NCBI RefSeq assembly: GCF_003814745.1
Contig: NZ_RKRD01000001.1
Span: 1,550,001 to 1,614,000 of the forward strand
Length of the DNA stretch: 64,000 nt
From: Hydrogenoanaerobacterium saccharovorans
GTDB taxonomy: Bacteria; Bacillota; Clostridia; Oscillospirales; Ruminococcaceae
Direction of reading: 5' to 3'
The position numbers were made by a program, and so were the translations under genes. The notes beneath the pieces were generated by a model. The model searched no databases and had not been told where the DNA came from. It saw nothing but the letters and a program-made list of their open reading frames with translations. Each line of letters begins with the position of its first letter. The first letter of the stretch is position 1. Positions 1-7,998 of the stretch are shown piece after piece.

Positions 1-403
1 TTGCTCTTAAATTCTCTTTTAGTACCCATAAATAACAATTACGGTAACCATCCTGCCTCATACAAAGTAAAACATATTCTAGCAATTTTTTTGCAAGACC
101 TTTACCCCAATAATCGGAACGTATGTAGACAGAAATGACTTCACCCCAATCCGGCAGCTTGTCATCTCTTGATTTTCCATATGCAGTACATCCAACAGGA
201 ATCTCATCAACACAAATCAGATAAACCGAAAAAATTCTGTTTTCAATCCAATTCGTAAATGTTGGAATCCAAAAATCGACCTTCAACTCATCCAAATATT
301 TTTGAGGTATAATACCACGGTACGCTGTTTTCCAGCATTCCGCATGAATTTGGCTGATTATTGAGACATCCTGTACGGTTGCATGTCTTATTTTTATGTT
401 CAT
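1..403 (-). CDS. GNAT family N-acetyltransferase (3' end cut by window edge)
   Basis: A partial gene: 134 codons are visible from the ATG at 403, and the C-terminus lies beyond the left edge. The start follows an AGGAG site five bases upstream. The N-terminus (NIKIRHATVQD) and the later acetyl-CoA loop (YWGKGLAKKLLEYV, about residues 97-110) are typical of the GNAT fold, which moves an acetyl group from acetyl-CoA to an amine. The substrate cannot be read from the sequence. It starts 7 bases after the dgkA stop, so it is probably the last visible gene of the yqfC-dgkA transcript. Confidence 0.85.
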   Translation of the reverse strand, partial: MNIKIRHATVQDVSIISQIHAECWKTAYRGIIPQKYLDELKVDFWIPTFTNWIENRIFSVYLICVDEIPVGCTAYGKSRDDKLPDWGEVISVYIRSDYWGKGLAKKLLEYVLLCMRQDGYRNCYLWVLKENLRA

Positions 404-410
404 TTTTCTC

Positions 411-899
411 CTAACGTCGAACTATCCATCTCCAAATTTTAACAGGCCCTATAAAGATAAATAATACTGCAAACACCGCAGAAAGTAAAAACAAACCACC
501 GTAGAGGGGGCTTGTACACAAAATGAACAAGATGCGCCATAGTACGGCAGGCTTAAAAAACAACAGCAAGCCGATTGCAAACGCAAAAACCGCGCATACC
601 AAAACAGCACCCGCTGCAATGTCTTTTGCAATACGTGCCAAACTGTTGTAGGCGGGCGAACTGATGTCCACAAGCACTTCCACTGCAGTATTTATCATTT
701 CCATCGCTATTACCAACGCGATAGCGCAAAGCATCAATGCAAACTGAAGCTGTGTAAGATTAAAATAGCCGCTGAACACAATAATGTAGCAAGCCACAAC
801 GATATGAATACGCATGTTGCGTTCGTTATTGACGCAGTACACTACTCCGCGTGCAGCGTTGCGAAAACTTGTAACCAAATTGCGTATTTGATTACTCAT
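411..899 (-). CDS. dgkA: Diacylglycerol/undecaprenol kinase (DgkA family)
   Basis: This is a small integral-membrane lipid kinase of 162 residues. The family signature is visible as MEMINTAVEVLVD, followed by ARIAKDIAAGAVL; the Glu and Asn/Asp residues in these helices bind Mg-ATP. Gram-positive members phosphorylate undecaprenol, recycling the lipid carrier for wall synthesis (family knowledge). The protein is somewhat longer than the usual 120-135 residues because of an extra hydrophobic C-terminal segment. That segment shows no PAP2 phosphatase motif. The start overlaps the end of ybeY by 8 bp, the conserved ybeY-dgkA arrangement of Firmicutes. Confidence 0.93.
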   Translation of the reverse strand: MSNQIRNLVTSFRNAARGVVYCVNNERNMRIHIVVACYIIVFSGYFNLTQLQFALMLCAIALVIAMEMINTAVEVLVDISSPAYNSLARIAKDIAAGAVLVCAVFAFAIGLLLFFKPAVLWRILFILCTSPLYGGLFLLSAVFAVLFIFIGPVKIWRWIVRR

Positions 900-1401
900 T
901 GCTTTCTAATACATAGCTGGAATCGCGCTGCAAACCAAGCTTTGCAAGAACCTCTTCTTCTTTTTCTCGCATTTTCATTGCTTCAATCCCGCTTACCTCA
1001 TGGTCGTAACCAAGCAGGTGCAGCATAGAATGAACGGTAAGAAACCCTATTTCGCGGCTAAACGAATGCCCGTAAATCTCTGCTTGCTCGGTTGCTTTTT
1101 CTACAGAAATTGCAATATCACCGAGTACTTTCGCCCCGGTTTCTTGGTTTGTATCGTAAACGCCATTCTCCCCCATAGGGAAAGAAAGCACATCGGTTTC
1201 TTTATCAATATTACGGTACTCTAAATTAAGTTCGCGAATTTGCTTATTATTAAGAAAGCTGACACTCACTTCTGCAACACCTGTCATACCCTCCATATCA
1301 AGTACTGCATGGCAGCAACGGCGAATAAGCAACCTTGTTCCTGTAGGAATTTTTACATCCTTTTGTCTATTTGTAATATATACTTTTACACTGTCCATCA
1401 T
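892..1401 (-). CDS. ybeY: Endoribonuclease YbeY (rRNA maturation factor)
   Basis: Zinc-dependent endoribonuclease of 169 residues acting in 16S rRNA 3'-end maturation and ribosome quality control. The metal-binding motif H-S-M-L-H-L-L-G-Y-D-H-E is intact, with His124, His128 and His134 as ligands. The upstream family block YRNIDKETDVLSFPM is also present. Length is normal for the family. It sits between phoH and dgkA in the same order as in many Firmicutes, so a single transcript from yqfC through dgkA is likely. Confidence 0.96.
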   Translation of the reverse strand: MMDSVKVYITNRQKDVKIPTGTRLLIRRCCHAVLDMEGMTGVAEVSVSFLNNKQIRELNLEYRNIDKETDVLSFPMGENGVYDTNQETGAKVLGDIAISVEKATEQAEIYGHSFSREIGFLTVHSMLHLLGYDHEVSGIEAMKMREKEEEVLAKLGLQRDSSYVLESNE

Positions 1402-1428
1402 AATATTTTTCCATCTGACTTTTTGAGC

Positions 1429-2397
1429 CTAGCGGAATTTTTTACCCTCCTCGTAGAATTTTTCATATGCTTTGATAATCTGTTGAACCAAACGATGACG
1501 AACAACGTCTTTTTCTGTAAAGCGTACAATTGAAATGTCATCGATGTTTTTCAACACTTTAGTAGCCTCTACCAGCCCAGATTTTTTGGTATCCGGTAGA
1601 TCGATTTGAGTAATGTCGCCTGTAATGATCGCTTTGGAGTTGAAGCCGAGCCTGGTTAAAAACATTTTCATTTGTTCCGGCGTCGTATTCTGTGCTTCAT
1701 CAAGGATGATAAAAGAATCATCCAACGTACGCCCGCGCATATAAGCGAGAGGTGCTACCTCTATATTGCCGCGCTCAACGTATTTCTGGTAGTTGTCTGC
1801 GCCCAACATATCAAACAATGCATCGTACAGCGGGCGCAGATAGGGGTCAACCTTATTTTGCAAATCGCCCGGAAGAAAACCAAGTTTTTCGCCTGCCTCT
1901 ACTGCTGGCCTTGTAAGAATAATTTTGTTAATTTCGTTGGCACGAAAAGCTTTGACCGCCATTGCAACGGCAAGATAGGTTTTACCGGTACCCGCAGGGC
2001 CAACCCCCAACGTAATGGTGCTTTTGCGGATCGACTCTACATAAGTTTTTTGCCCCAAGGTTTTTGCCTTAATCGGCCTGCCCTTTGCTGTAATACATAC
2101 CATATCGTTTGCAAGCTTTGCTGCCTGCTCTTCGTTGCCTTCAGATACCAAATCTATGATGTAGCGTACGTTTTGTTCAGATAGCACCTCGCCTTTGTTG
2201 AGCAGCTCCAGCAAACTGCGAATCGCTCGGATTGCCGTTGCAACATCTTGGGCTTCTCCGCTGACCTTGACTTGTGAGCCGCGATTTAGTATGCACACGT
2301 GGTATTCATTTTCAAGCATTTTAATATTTTCATCAAAGCTGCCAAATAACTCCAATGTATGTTCCATTCTATCGACATCAACAAACTGTTCGATCAT
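1429..2397 (-). CDS. phoH: PhoH family ATPase
   Basis: A cytoplasmic ATPase of 322 residues. Walker A is GVGPAGTGKT at residues 131-140 and Walker B is FIILDEAQN near residue 230, followed by the sensor segment ITGDITQIDLP. The N-terminal 100 residues resemble the short RNA-binding-like region of the PhoH/YbeZ group. The pairing with ybeY is widely conserved, and the two proteins are thought to act together in RNA metabolism (family knowledge; no reaction can be read directly). It lies 27 bp upstream of ybeY and about 100 bp downstream of yqfD. Confidence 0.93.
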   Translation of the reverse strand: MIEQFVDVDRMEHTLELFGSFDENIKMLENEYHVCILNRGSQVKVSGEAQDVATAIRAIRSLLELLNKGEVLSEQNVRYIIDLVSEGNEEQAAKLANDMVCITAKGRPIKAKTLGQKTYVESIRKSTITLGVGPAGTGKTYLAVAMAVKAFRANEINKIILTRPAVEAGEKLGFLPGDLQNKVDPYLRPLYDALFDMLGADNYQKYVERGNIEVAPLAYMRGRTLDDSFIILDEAQNTTPEQMKMFLTRLGFNSKAIITGDITQIDLPDTKKSGLVEATKVLKNIDDISIVRFTEKDVVRHRLVQQIIKAYEKFYEEGKKFR

Positions 2398-2496
2398 TCA
2401 TTTACATTCCTTTTTTCTTGTTTCCAACAAAAATCGTAAAAAATTTTGTATCTTTTGCTACACTTATCTTATTATAGCATTTTTATTTGAAAAGTT

Positions 2497-3681
2497 CTAT
2501 CCGTTTATTAAAATTTCTTGTTGTTTTGCTATATCAATATTGCAAAGATATTTTGCTTTAATTTTGTACATGTTGTCTAATTCTTGTTCCTCCAATTCTT
2601 TTTCAATTATTTTTGCCGTTTTCAATTCTTCTGTTTCTTTTTGTAACAAAACAGCTTCTGCTTCACGTTTCGCCTGTTCTTTCGTAATGGGGTGCTGTTC
2701 CATAACATAAAAATCGTAAGTTTCATCAACAAACGTCATCGGCAATGAGATACCGAATAAATTAAGCGGTTGTGCTTCGCGTTTTAAATCATAGGCTACC
2801 TTGAACGGGCGATAGATGAATAAAGGAAAATCAACACCGAATATACGCAGATAACGTCGATGTTTTTGCAGACCCTTCATTACTTTTTCATCTTTTACAA
2901 GTGGCTGTTCTACAGTTATTTCGTACTCCGTTTGTGCTATTACTTTGGCTCTTGCGTGTTTATAAGTAGCCTGCCCTTTTTTATCTTCAATAATGCCGCT
3001 GACAATTACATCACCTTGTTTTACAGTATCACCAACTTTTAAAATGTTCTGTCCCTCATAAACCTCCATATATGTAATTAACCCTGTTTGTGATGCTACT
3101 ATATTACAAGGGGTGTCGTGGTCGGGGAACATTTCGGGCGGCATTACCCGTTCACGCACCTCAACGGTTGCGGTGCTGCCGTCTATATTAACTGCTATCC
3201 AAGACAGATGCTGCAACCTGAGCAATGCTGTTCGCTCTATATCGCGTGCATTCAGCTTGCCTTTAAATGCTCCTGTTTTCAGCCCCAATTCGTTTACAGT
3301 AGATAATATCTCATCCGACGAAACTTCAACATTGCCAACAACTTCTATGCGCCATATAAACTGCCCCATTGCACACAAAAAAATTAAAAAAAACAGGGTA
3401 CCAACAAGCAAGCCCACCCGCTTGTGGTAGCGCCTTACTTTAAACGGAGTACCATATCGTTGTTTTACACGCAGCCTTACACCCGTTTTTTTTGCATAAG
3501 GACGCAAAGACTTGTAAGAGCGAACATCTGTACAAGCAGTGAGCACAGTTTCTTTTTTTTGTACATCCCAAACGTTAACACCTTTGCGTACAATCATATT
3601 GAGAAAGCGTTCAAGAAATACGCCTGTTGCCGTGAACATGACATATCCCTTAAGATAACGAATAAACTTTATTATAAACAT
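2497..3681 (-). CDS. yqfD: Sporulation protein YqfD
   Basis: A 394-residue protein of the YqfD family, required for sporulation in Bacillus subtilis where it is expressed in the mother cell. One transmembrane helix (about residues 88-107, VGLLVGTLFFLIFLCAMG) separates a basic N-terminal part from a large exported domain. An AAGGAG site lies 9 bases before the ATG. The end is rich in Glu and Lys (EELKTAKIIEKELEEQEL). It directly follows yqfC, and that pair is diagnostic of endospore formers. Confidence 0.93.
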   Translation of the reverse strand: MFIIKFIRYLKGYVMFTATGVFLERFLNMIVRKGVNVWDVQKKETVLTACTDVRSYKSLRPYAKKTGVRLRVKQRYGTPFKVRRYHKRVGLLVGTLFFLIFLCAMGQFIWRIEVVGNVEVSSDEILSTVNELGLKTGAFKGKLNARDIERTALLRLQHLSWIAVNIDGSTATVEVRERVMPPEMFPDHDTPCNIVASQTGLITYMEVYEGQNILKVGDTVKQGDVIVSGIIEDKKGQATYKHARAKVIAQTEYEITVEQPLVKDEKVMKGLQKHRRYLRIFGVDFPLFIYRPFKVAYDLKREAQPLNLFGISLPMTFVDETYDFYVMEQHPITKEQAKREAEAVLLQKETEELKTAKIIEKELEEQELDNMYKIKAKYLCNIDIAKQQEILING

Positions 3682-3732
3682 ATAAACGGGCTCCTTTGCT
3701 GCAATTCTTCGTAATCGGCAACTATACGGCAG

Positions 3733-4038
3733 CTAAACAAGAAATTGCAAACCCAAGATAAAACCTTGTACAATTACACTTTCGCCCGTCATACATTTTA
3801 TCTCGAGGTTTCTTCCTGTAAATTGAAGAATCATTTTATTTAGGCTGAGTTTAATCAATGTGGAATCGTATTCCAGTATGCCGCCGCATCCTTCGATAAC
3901 CGCCTCACGATTGCCTGAGAGTGAGATCTGCGAAAAATCAGAAAACACGCCCTCGGGTATGTCAAATGCACGAGCAAGTTTTGATGGTTTTACTTCAGGC
4001 TGCTCTTGCGGGACTGTTCTGCGCCTGTTTTTTCTCAT
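3733..4038 (-). CDS. yqfC: Sporulation protein YqfC (YabP/YqfC family)
   Basis: A 101-residue member of the YabP/YqfC family, with the typical sequence FSQISLSGNREAVIEGCGG and a strand-rich C-terminus ending GFILGLQFLV. The start at 4038 is preferred over an ATG 18 bp upstream because GGAGG sits 8 bases before it and inside the longer reading frame. It is an early mother-cell sporulation protein by family. It heads the minus-strand run and is divergent from ylbJ, with a dyad in the 87-bp gap that could hold two sporulation promoters. Confidence 0.9.
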   Translation of the reverse strand: MRKNRRRTVPQEQPEVKPSKLARAFDIPEGVFSDFSQISLSGNREAVIEGCGGILEYDSTLIKLSLNKMILQFTGRNLEIKCMTGESVIVQGFILGLQFLV

Positions 4039-4076
4039 GCTGTATTCCTCCGTCATGCAAACTATTTCTCATAATA

Positions 4077-4104
4077 CATATGCGGTGTCCTTGTACTCAT
4101 ATGC
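4077..4104. promoter_or_regulatory. Candidate divergent sigma-E-like promoters between yqfC and ylbJ
   Basis: CATATGC occurs at 4077-4083 and again at 4098-4104. CATATG is its own reverse complement, so each strand shows a CATATG element about 14 bases from a second one. Mother-cell sigma-E promoters have an ATATT-like -35 and a CATACAAT-like -10 at similar spacing. The match is loose; it is suggested mainly because both flanking genes belong to sporulation families. Confidence 0.3.
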
Positions 4105-4125
4105 TTTTGTAAGAGGTGAGCAGTT

Positions 4126-5277
4126 ATGGAACATTTCATAAAAAAACCAGATATTAGGCACTGTGGCGTATTTATTTTGACATGCTTTTGTATTTTAACA
4201 GCCATATTATTTTTAAGCAGCTCACAAATTGTAGGCAGCGGAGTACGCGAGGGGTTAAGGCTTTGCTCCGATGTGGTGATACCCTCTTTGTTCCCATTTA
4301 TGGTGCTGTCGGGATTTATGGCAACGAGCAGGATTTCATTTATGCTGAACAAAATTTTTTCGCCGATAACTAAATATGTTTTTCGTTTACCTGTTGCGGC
4401 AGCATCCCCGCTTTTAATGGGTTGGGTTGGCGGTTACCCTGTTGGAGCACGCACATTGACGCTAATGGTAAATCAGCGGCATTTGTCCGAAAAAACAGCA
4501 AGCAGAATGTTATGCTTTTGCGTAAATGCAGGGCCACCGTTTTTGATGTGTGCAGTAGGAGCAGGCATGTTCGGTTCTATGAAACTTGGCATTTTACTGT
4601 TGGCAGCTCAATTTACATCATCACTAATAATTGGAATCGCTCTAGGTCTTTTATCAAGAAAAGAGGAGGAACCGCCCAGCAGCCCGCCCTACCGTTTTCG
4701 TCCTTACAGTATTTGTTTTGTGCAGTCGGTAAATGATGCATCGGCAGGAATGATATCCATATGCTCTTTTGTGATATTATTTTCGGCAATTACTTCTCTG
4801 CTGACTTCCACAGGGGCAATTACATCGCTTGTAAATGCTTTTACAGAAATTTTTCCTGCACTAAACAGTAAATGGTTTGAAGCCTGCATATTTGGTGTAC
4901 TGGAGGTTACCACAGGTTGCAAAGCACTATCTGAGTTCAGCTTTAGCGGGTTGCATGCGGCAGCGGCGTTGCTTTCGTTCTCAGGCCTTTCTGTAATATG
5001 TCAAGTACTTGCAGCGGTACATGGCAGCGGTATTAATGTAAAGCCTTTTTTAATCTCGCGTATATTCCACGGAATGCTAACATTATTTGTATTCGATGTT
5101 TTATTAAGGATATTTCCGCAAACAATTACAGTGTTTGAAAGATTGGGGCAGCCTGTAGCAATGACATCCGGTACGGCTGCAAGTTCTTTCAGTTTACTTG
5201 CAATGTGCGCTGTTTTTCTGCTAACAACCGGAGGTGGCAACAATACACTAATCGCAGGCAAACCGAAAGAACTGTAA
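4126..5277 (+). CDS. ylbJ: Sporulation integral membrane protein YlbJ
   Basis: A polytopic membrane protein of 383 residues with about 8-10 hydrophobic segments. It matches the YlbJ family, with LCSDVVIPSLFPFMVLSGFM near residue 50, MGWVGGYPVGARTL near residue 100 and CFCVNAGPPFL near residue 130. YlbJ belongs to the nucleoside-recognition (Gate) membrane group and is needed for spore formation; its cargo is unknown. The ATG follows GAGGTGAGC. It is divergent from yqfC. Its stop codon directly abuts the -35 of the next gene. Confidence 0.9.
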   Translation: MEHFIKKPDIRHCGVFILTCFCILTAILFLSSSQIVGSGVREGLRLCSDVVIPSLFPFMVLSGFMATSRISFMLNKIFSPITKYVFRLPVAAASPLLMGWVGGYPVGARTLTLMVNQRHLSEKTASRMLCFCVNAGPPFLMCAVGAGMFGSMKLGILLLAAQFTSSLIIGIALGLLSRKEEEPPSSPPYRFRPYSICFVQSVNDASAGMISICSFVILFSAITSLLTSTGAITSLVNAFTEIFPALNSKWFEACIFGVLEVTTGCKALSEFSFSGLHAAAALLSFSGLSVICQVLAAVHGSGINVKPFLISRIFHGMLTLFVFDVLLRIFPQTITVFERLGQPVAMTSGTAASSFSLLAMCAVFLLTTGGGNNTLIAGKPKEL

Positions 5278-5306
5278 TTGCCCCTTTTGCTCTAAAATGT
5301 TATACT
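5278..5306 (+). promoter_or_regulatory. Promoter of the K+/H+ antiporter gene
   Basis: TTGCCC (5278-5283), a 17-base spacer, then TATACT (5301-5306). The -35 begins at the base after the ylbJ stop codon. The gene starts at 5342 behind GGAG. Confidence 0.6.
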
Positions 5307-5341
5307 AATAAAATGGATATTAAAATGAATGGAGAGCATTT

Positions 5342-6757
5342 ATGCTAAATTTGATGATCATTGGAGCAATTATACTTCTGCTCGCCGTTACTTCCAGCAG
5401 GATTTTTTACCGTTTCGGTGTACCTGCGTTGCTTTTGTTTTTGCTGCTGGGCATGCTGTTTGGTTCGGATGGATTGGTTGGAATAAGTTTTGATAATTTT
5501 GAGACAGCCAGCAAGATTTGTTCAGTCGGATTGATTTTTATCATGTTTTTTGGCGGTTTCGGCACGAACTGGAAAATTGCAAAGCCTGTAGCTGTAAAAG
5601 CTGTATTACTTTCTACTCTTGGCGTAGGGCTTACCTCACTGCTGACCGGCTTATTTTGTCAGCTTGTTTTAAAAACCTCATTATTGGAGGGTTTACTGAT
5701 TGGTTCGGTGCTTGCATCAACGGATGCAGCCTCTGTTTTTTCGGTTCTTCGCTCCCGTAATCTTAACCTTAAAAATGGTTTGGCATCACTTTTAGAAATT
5801 GAAAGCGGAAGCAATGACCCGTTTGCTTACATGCTTACCATCCTTGTAATTTCGATTATGACGGGGCAACAACAGGAACCCGGTATTTTATTGCTTGGCA
5901 AGCAAGTAATTTTCGGGCTGGTGATTGGTGCAATTCTCGCCGTGATAACCGCCTATGCTTTGCGCTATATTAATTGGGAAATAGATGGTTTATACCCAAT
6001 TTTAGTAACTGCAGTGGTTATATTGGGGTACGCCCTTGCAGAATTGGTTGGAGGCAATGGCTATCTGTGCGTTTATATCATTGGTATTATATTAGGCAAC
6101 AGTAAAATACTGCATAAACGCAGTTTGGTGCACTTTTTTGACGGTATATCGTGGCTGATGCAGATTTTGTTGTTCTTTACACTGGGTTTATTATCGTTTC
6201 CATCTCAGCTGCACAACGTATTGGTACCCGGGGCGCTGATTTCGATATTTATGTTTTTGGTCGCACGCCCGGTTGCAACCTTTGTTATTCTTACACCGTT
6301 TAAAGTTCCGCTTAAATCGCAAATACTAGTTGCGTGGGTAGGGCTGCGCGGTGCAGCATCTATTGTATTTGCTATTTTTGCGGTTAACTCAGGGGCGTTG
6401 GTAAATAACGATATTTTCCATATTGTTTTTTTGGTTGCACTGCTTTCAGTTGGGTTACAGGGATCACTTATCCCTTTTATTTCAAAAAAACTCGATCTTG
6501 TTGAGTCCGATGTATCGGTTTTTAAAACATTTAACGATTATCAAGATGAGTCACTTACCCAATTGTTGGAGGTTACTATAACTGGAGACAGCCCTTGGGC
6601 GGGCAAAAGTGTGATGGACGCAAATATTCCTGATGAAATATTGGTTGTCATGCTTAAACGTGGAGATAAAGTAGTTGTACCCAAAGGCTCTACTATGATA
6701 AATACAGGTGATATTTTAGTGCTTTCGGGCAGCAATTTTGACAGCATTTCGATATAG
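5342..6757 (+). CDS. CPA1-type K+/H+ (or Na+/H+) antiporter with C-terminal TrkA-C domain
   Basis: A monovalent cation:proton antiporter of 471 residues. About twelve membrane helices cover residues 1-390. ASTDAASVFSVL near residue 125 and ESGSNDPFAYML near residue 150 are the conserved ion-binding helices with the paired Asp residues of NhaP-type exchangers. Residues 395-471 form a TrkA-C (RCK-C) domain, a ligand-binding regulatory module that in related proteins senses c-di-AMP. A diadenylate cyclase (cdaA) is encoded in the same window, but that link is only inference. Single-gene unit with its own promoter and terminator. Confidence 0.9.
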   Translation: MLNLMIIGAIILLLAVTSSRIFYRFGVPALLLFLLLGMLFGSDGLVGISFDNFETASKICSVGLIFIMFFGGFGTNWKIAKPVAVKAVLLSTLGVGLTSLLTGLFCQLVLKTSLLEGLLIGSVLASTDAASVFSVLRSRNLNLKNGLASLLEIESGSNDPFAYMLTILVISIMTGQQQEPGILLLGKQVIFGLVIGAILAVITAYALRYINWEIDGLYPILVTAVVILGYALAELVGGNGYLCVYIIGIILGNSKILHKRSLVHFFDGISWLMQILLFFTLGLLSFPSQLHNVLVPGALISIFMFLVARPVATFVILTPFKVPLKSQILVAWVGLRGAASIVFAIFAVNSGALVNNDIFHIVFLVALLSVGLQGSLIPFISKKLDLVESDVSVFKTFNDYQDESLTQLLEVTITGDSPWAGKSVMDANIPDEILVVMLKRGDKVVVPKGSTMINTGDILVLSGSNFDSISI

Positions 6758-6770
6758 ATAGAAGAATACG

Positions 6771-6802
6771 AAACCCTCCTGTTGTGCAACAGGAGGGTTT
6801 TT
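6771..6802. terminator. Bidirectional terminator between antiporter gene and thiD
   Basis: Perfect inverted repeat AAACCCTCCTGTTG / CAACAGGAGGGTTT with a 2-base loop. T-runs on both sides serve the two convergent genes. Confidence 0.9.
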
Positions 6803-6808
6803 AATAAC

Positions 6809-7618
6809 TTAATTTGCTTTAATTCTTAAACCGTTTTGATATAAATCGTAAAAATGATGTGTAGGACCATTGCCTTTGCCTATATTTAACGAATGCTCAA
6901 TCGCTGTTGTAACATATTTTTTCGCCTGTTCCACAGCATTTGGCATATCCATACCAAGTGCCAGATTGGATGCGATTGAAGATGAAAATGTACAGCCTGT
7001 CCCGTGGGTGTTTTTGGTGTTGATGCGTTTGGTTTCAAAATGATAATATTTTTTACCGTCATAAAGAACATCCAAAGCATCGCCCACGGCATGACCGCCT
7101 TTGACAAGAACATTTCTGCAGCCCATCTGATGAATCAGCTTTGCGGCTTCTTCCATATCTTTGGTGCTGTTTATACTGATATTTGCTATTTTTTCAGCCT
7201 CGGGGATATTCGGTGTAAGCAAATCGGCACAAGGAAGCACCACTTCAATCAGAGTATCTATTGAATCGGGGTTCATAAGCGGACAGCCGTTTTTTGCATA
7301 CATAACAGGGTCAATTACTACATTCTGCGGTTTGTATTGCGCAAGTTTTCGAGCAACTGCCTCCATACAACGGGGTGTGGAAAGCATGCCGATTTTGACT
7401 GCATCCACTTCAATATCCTCAAACACCGCATCAATTTGTTTTTCAATCATATCCGGCGCAATATCTTGTATATCAATGACACGGCTTGTGTTCTCTGCTA
7501 CCACAGAAACAATCACACTCATACCAAATACTCCATGTGCCGAGAATGTTTTTAAATCCGCTTGTATTCCTGCACCTCCGCTGCAATCAGAGCCGGCAAT
7601 GCTCAACACTTTTTTCAT
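6809..7618 (-). CDS. thiD: Hydroxymethylpyrimidine/phosphomethylpyrimidine kinase
   Basis: Phosphorylates HMP and HMP-phosphate to the pyrophosphate used to build thiamine. The 269-residue protein has the ribokinase-type entry SIAGSDCSGGAGIQADLKTF at residues 6-25 and the catalytic anion-hole GTHGTGCTFSS near residue 205. Length is standard. It begins behind AAGGAG and is the only gene downstream of two TPP riboswitches. Thiamine diphosphate is therefore expected to shut it off, which independently supports the assignment. No other thi gene is in the window, so it probably works in salvage or with a remote thi operon. Confidence 0.96.
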   Translation of the reverse strand: MKKVLSIAGSDCSGGAGIQADLKTFSAHGVFGMSVIVSVVAENTSRVIDIQDIAPDMIEKQIDAVFEDIEVDAVKIGMLSTPRCMEAVARKLAQYKPQNVVIDPVMYAKNGCPLMNPDSIDTLIEVVLPCADLLTPNIPEAEKIANISINSTKDMEEAAKLIHQMGCRNVLVKGGHAVGDALDVLYDGKKYYHFETKRINTKNTHGTGCTFSSSIASNLALGMDMPNAVEQAKKYVTTAIEHSLNIGKGNGPTHHFYDLYQNGLRIKAN

Positions 7619-7650
7619 AGTAATATCTCCTTTTTATATTCATTAAAATA

Positions 7651-7776
7651 AGGGTGCTTCTTTGTAAATGAGAAGCACCCTACAGAAAAAGCGAATGCTC
7701 CCTACGTTGGTATTAGCCAACAGGTTCAAAGGGTTTGGTTTTACCTTCTCAACTACTTTGTAGTTTCCCTGCAAAA
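7651..7776 (-). promoter_or_regulatory. TPP riboswitch, gene-proximal copy, with terminator
   Basis: Read on the minus strand, the aptamer (about 7776 to 7693) contains the conserved GTTGAGAAGG, ACCCTTTGAACCTG and CGTAGGGA elements of the THI element. It is followed by a strong hairpin at 7681-7651 with the stem AGGGTGCTTCT / GAGAAGCACCCT. The GAGAAG of the aptamer is complementary to CTTCTC in the terminator arm, so the two structures can exclude each other, as expected for a termination-type switch. thiD starts 33 bases later. Confidence 0.95.
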
Positions 7777-7802
7777 TTGCCTATATTAAGTTTTGTGTAA
7801 AA

Positions 7803-7947
7803 TAGAAAAGAGTGCTTCTCGTTATTGAGAAGCACTCTGACTAAATCATACTTTTGTATAATTGATTGCTTCCCTACGCCGGTATTAACCGACAGGTTCA
7901 AAGGGTCAGGTTTTACCTTCTCAACTACCTCGTAGTTCCCCCGCAAA
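7803..7947 (-). promoter_or_regulatory. TPP riboswitch, promoter-proximal copy, with terminator
   Basis: This second complete THI element on the minus strand has its aptamer at about 7947-7867 (GTTGAGAAGG, ACCCTTTGAACCTG and CGTAGGGA all present). A hairpin with the stem AGAGTGCTTCTC / GAGAAGCACTCT at 7838-7809 is followed by a T-run at 7808-7803. Aptamer and terminator are near-duplicates of the gene-proximal copy. The arrangement points to a tandem duplication of the whole aptamer-terminator unit. Confidence 0.95.
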
Positions 7948-7958
7948 ATAATATCTTG

Positions 7959-7987
7959 ATTATAGCTCATATCTGTATCATAGTCAA
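7959..7987 (-). promoter_or_regulatory. Promoter of the tandem-riboswitch thiD transcript
   Basis: On the minus strand, TTGACT (7987-7982), a 17-base spacer and TATAAT (7964-7959) lie just upstream of the first aptamer. There is no other gene between it and thiD. Confidence 0.85.
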
Positions 7988-7998
7988 GTTTTAAAACC

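Noticed and set aside
411..899. DgkA fused to a PAP2 phosphatase because of the long C-terminus
   Set aside because: The extra region is hydrophobic and lacks the PAP2 catalytic motifs.
7749..7970. Apparent 73-residue minus-strand coding region over the thiD leader
   Set aside because: It lies across the tandem TPP aptamers and terminator and has no ribosome site; the region is regulatory RNA.
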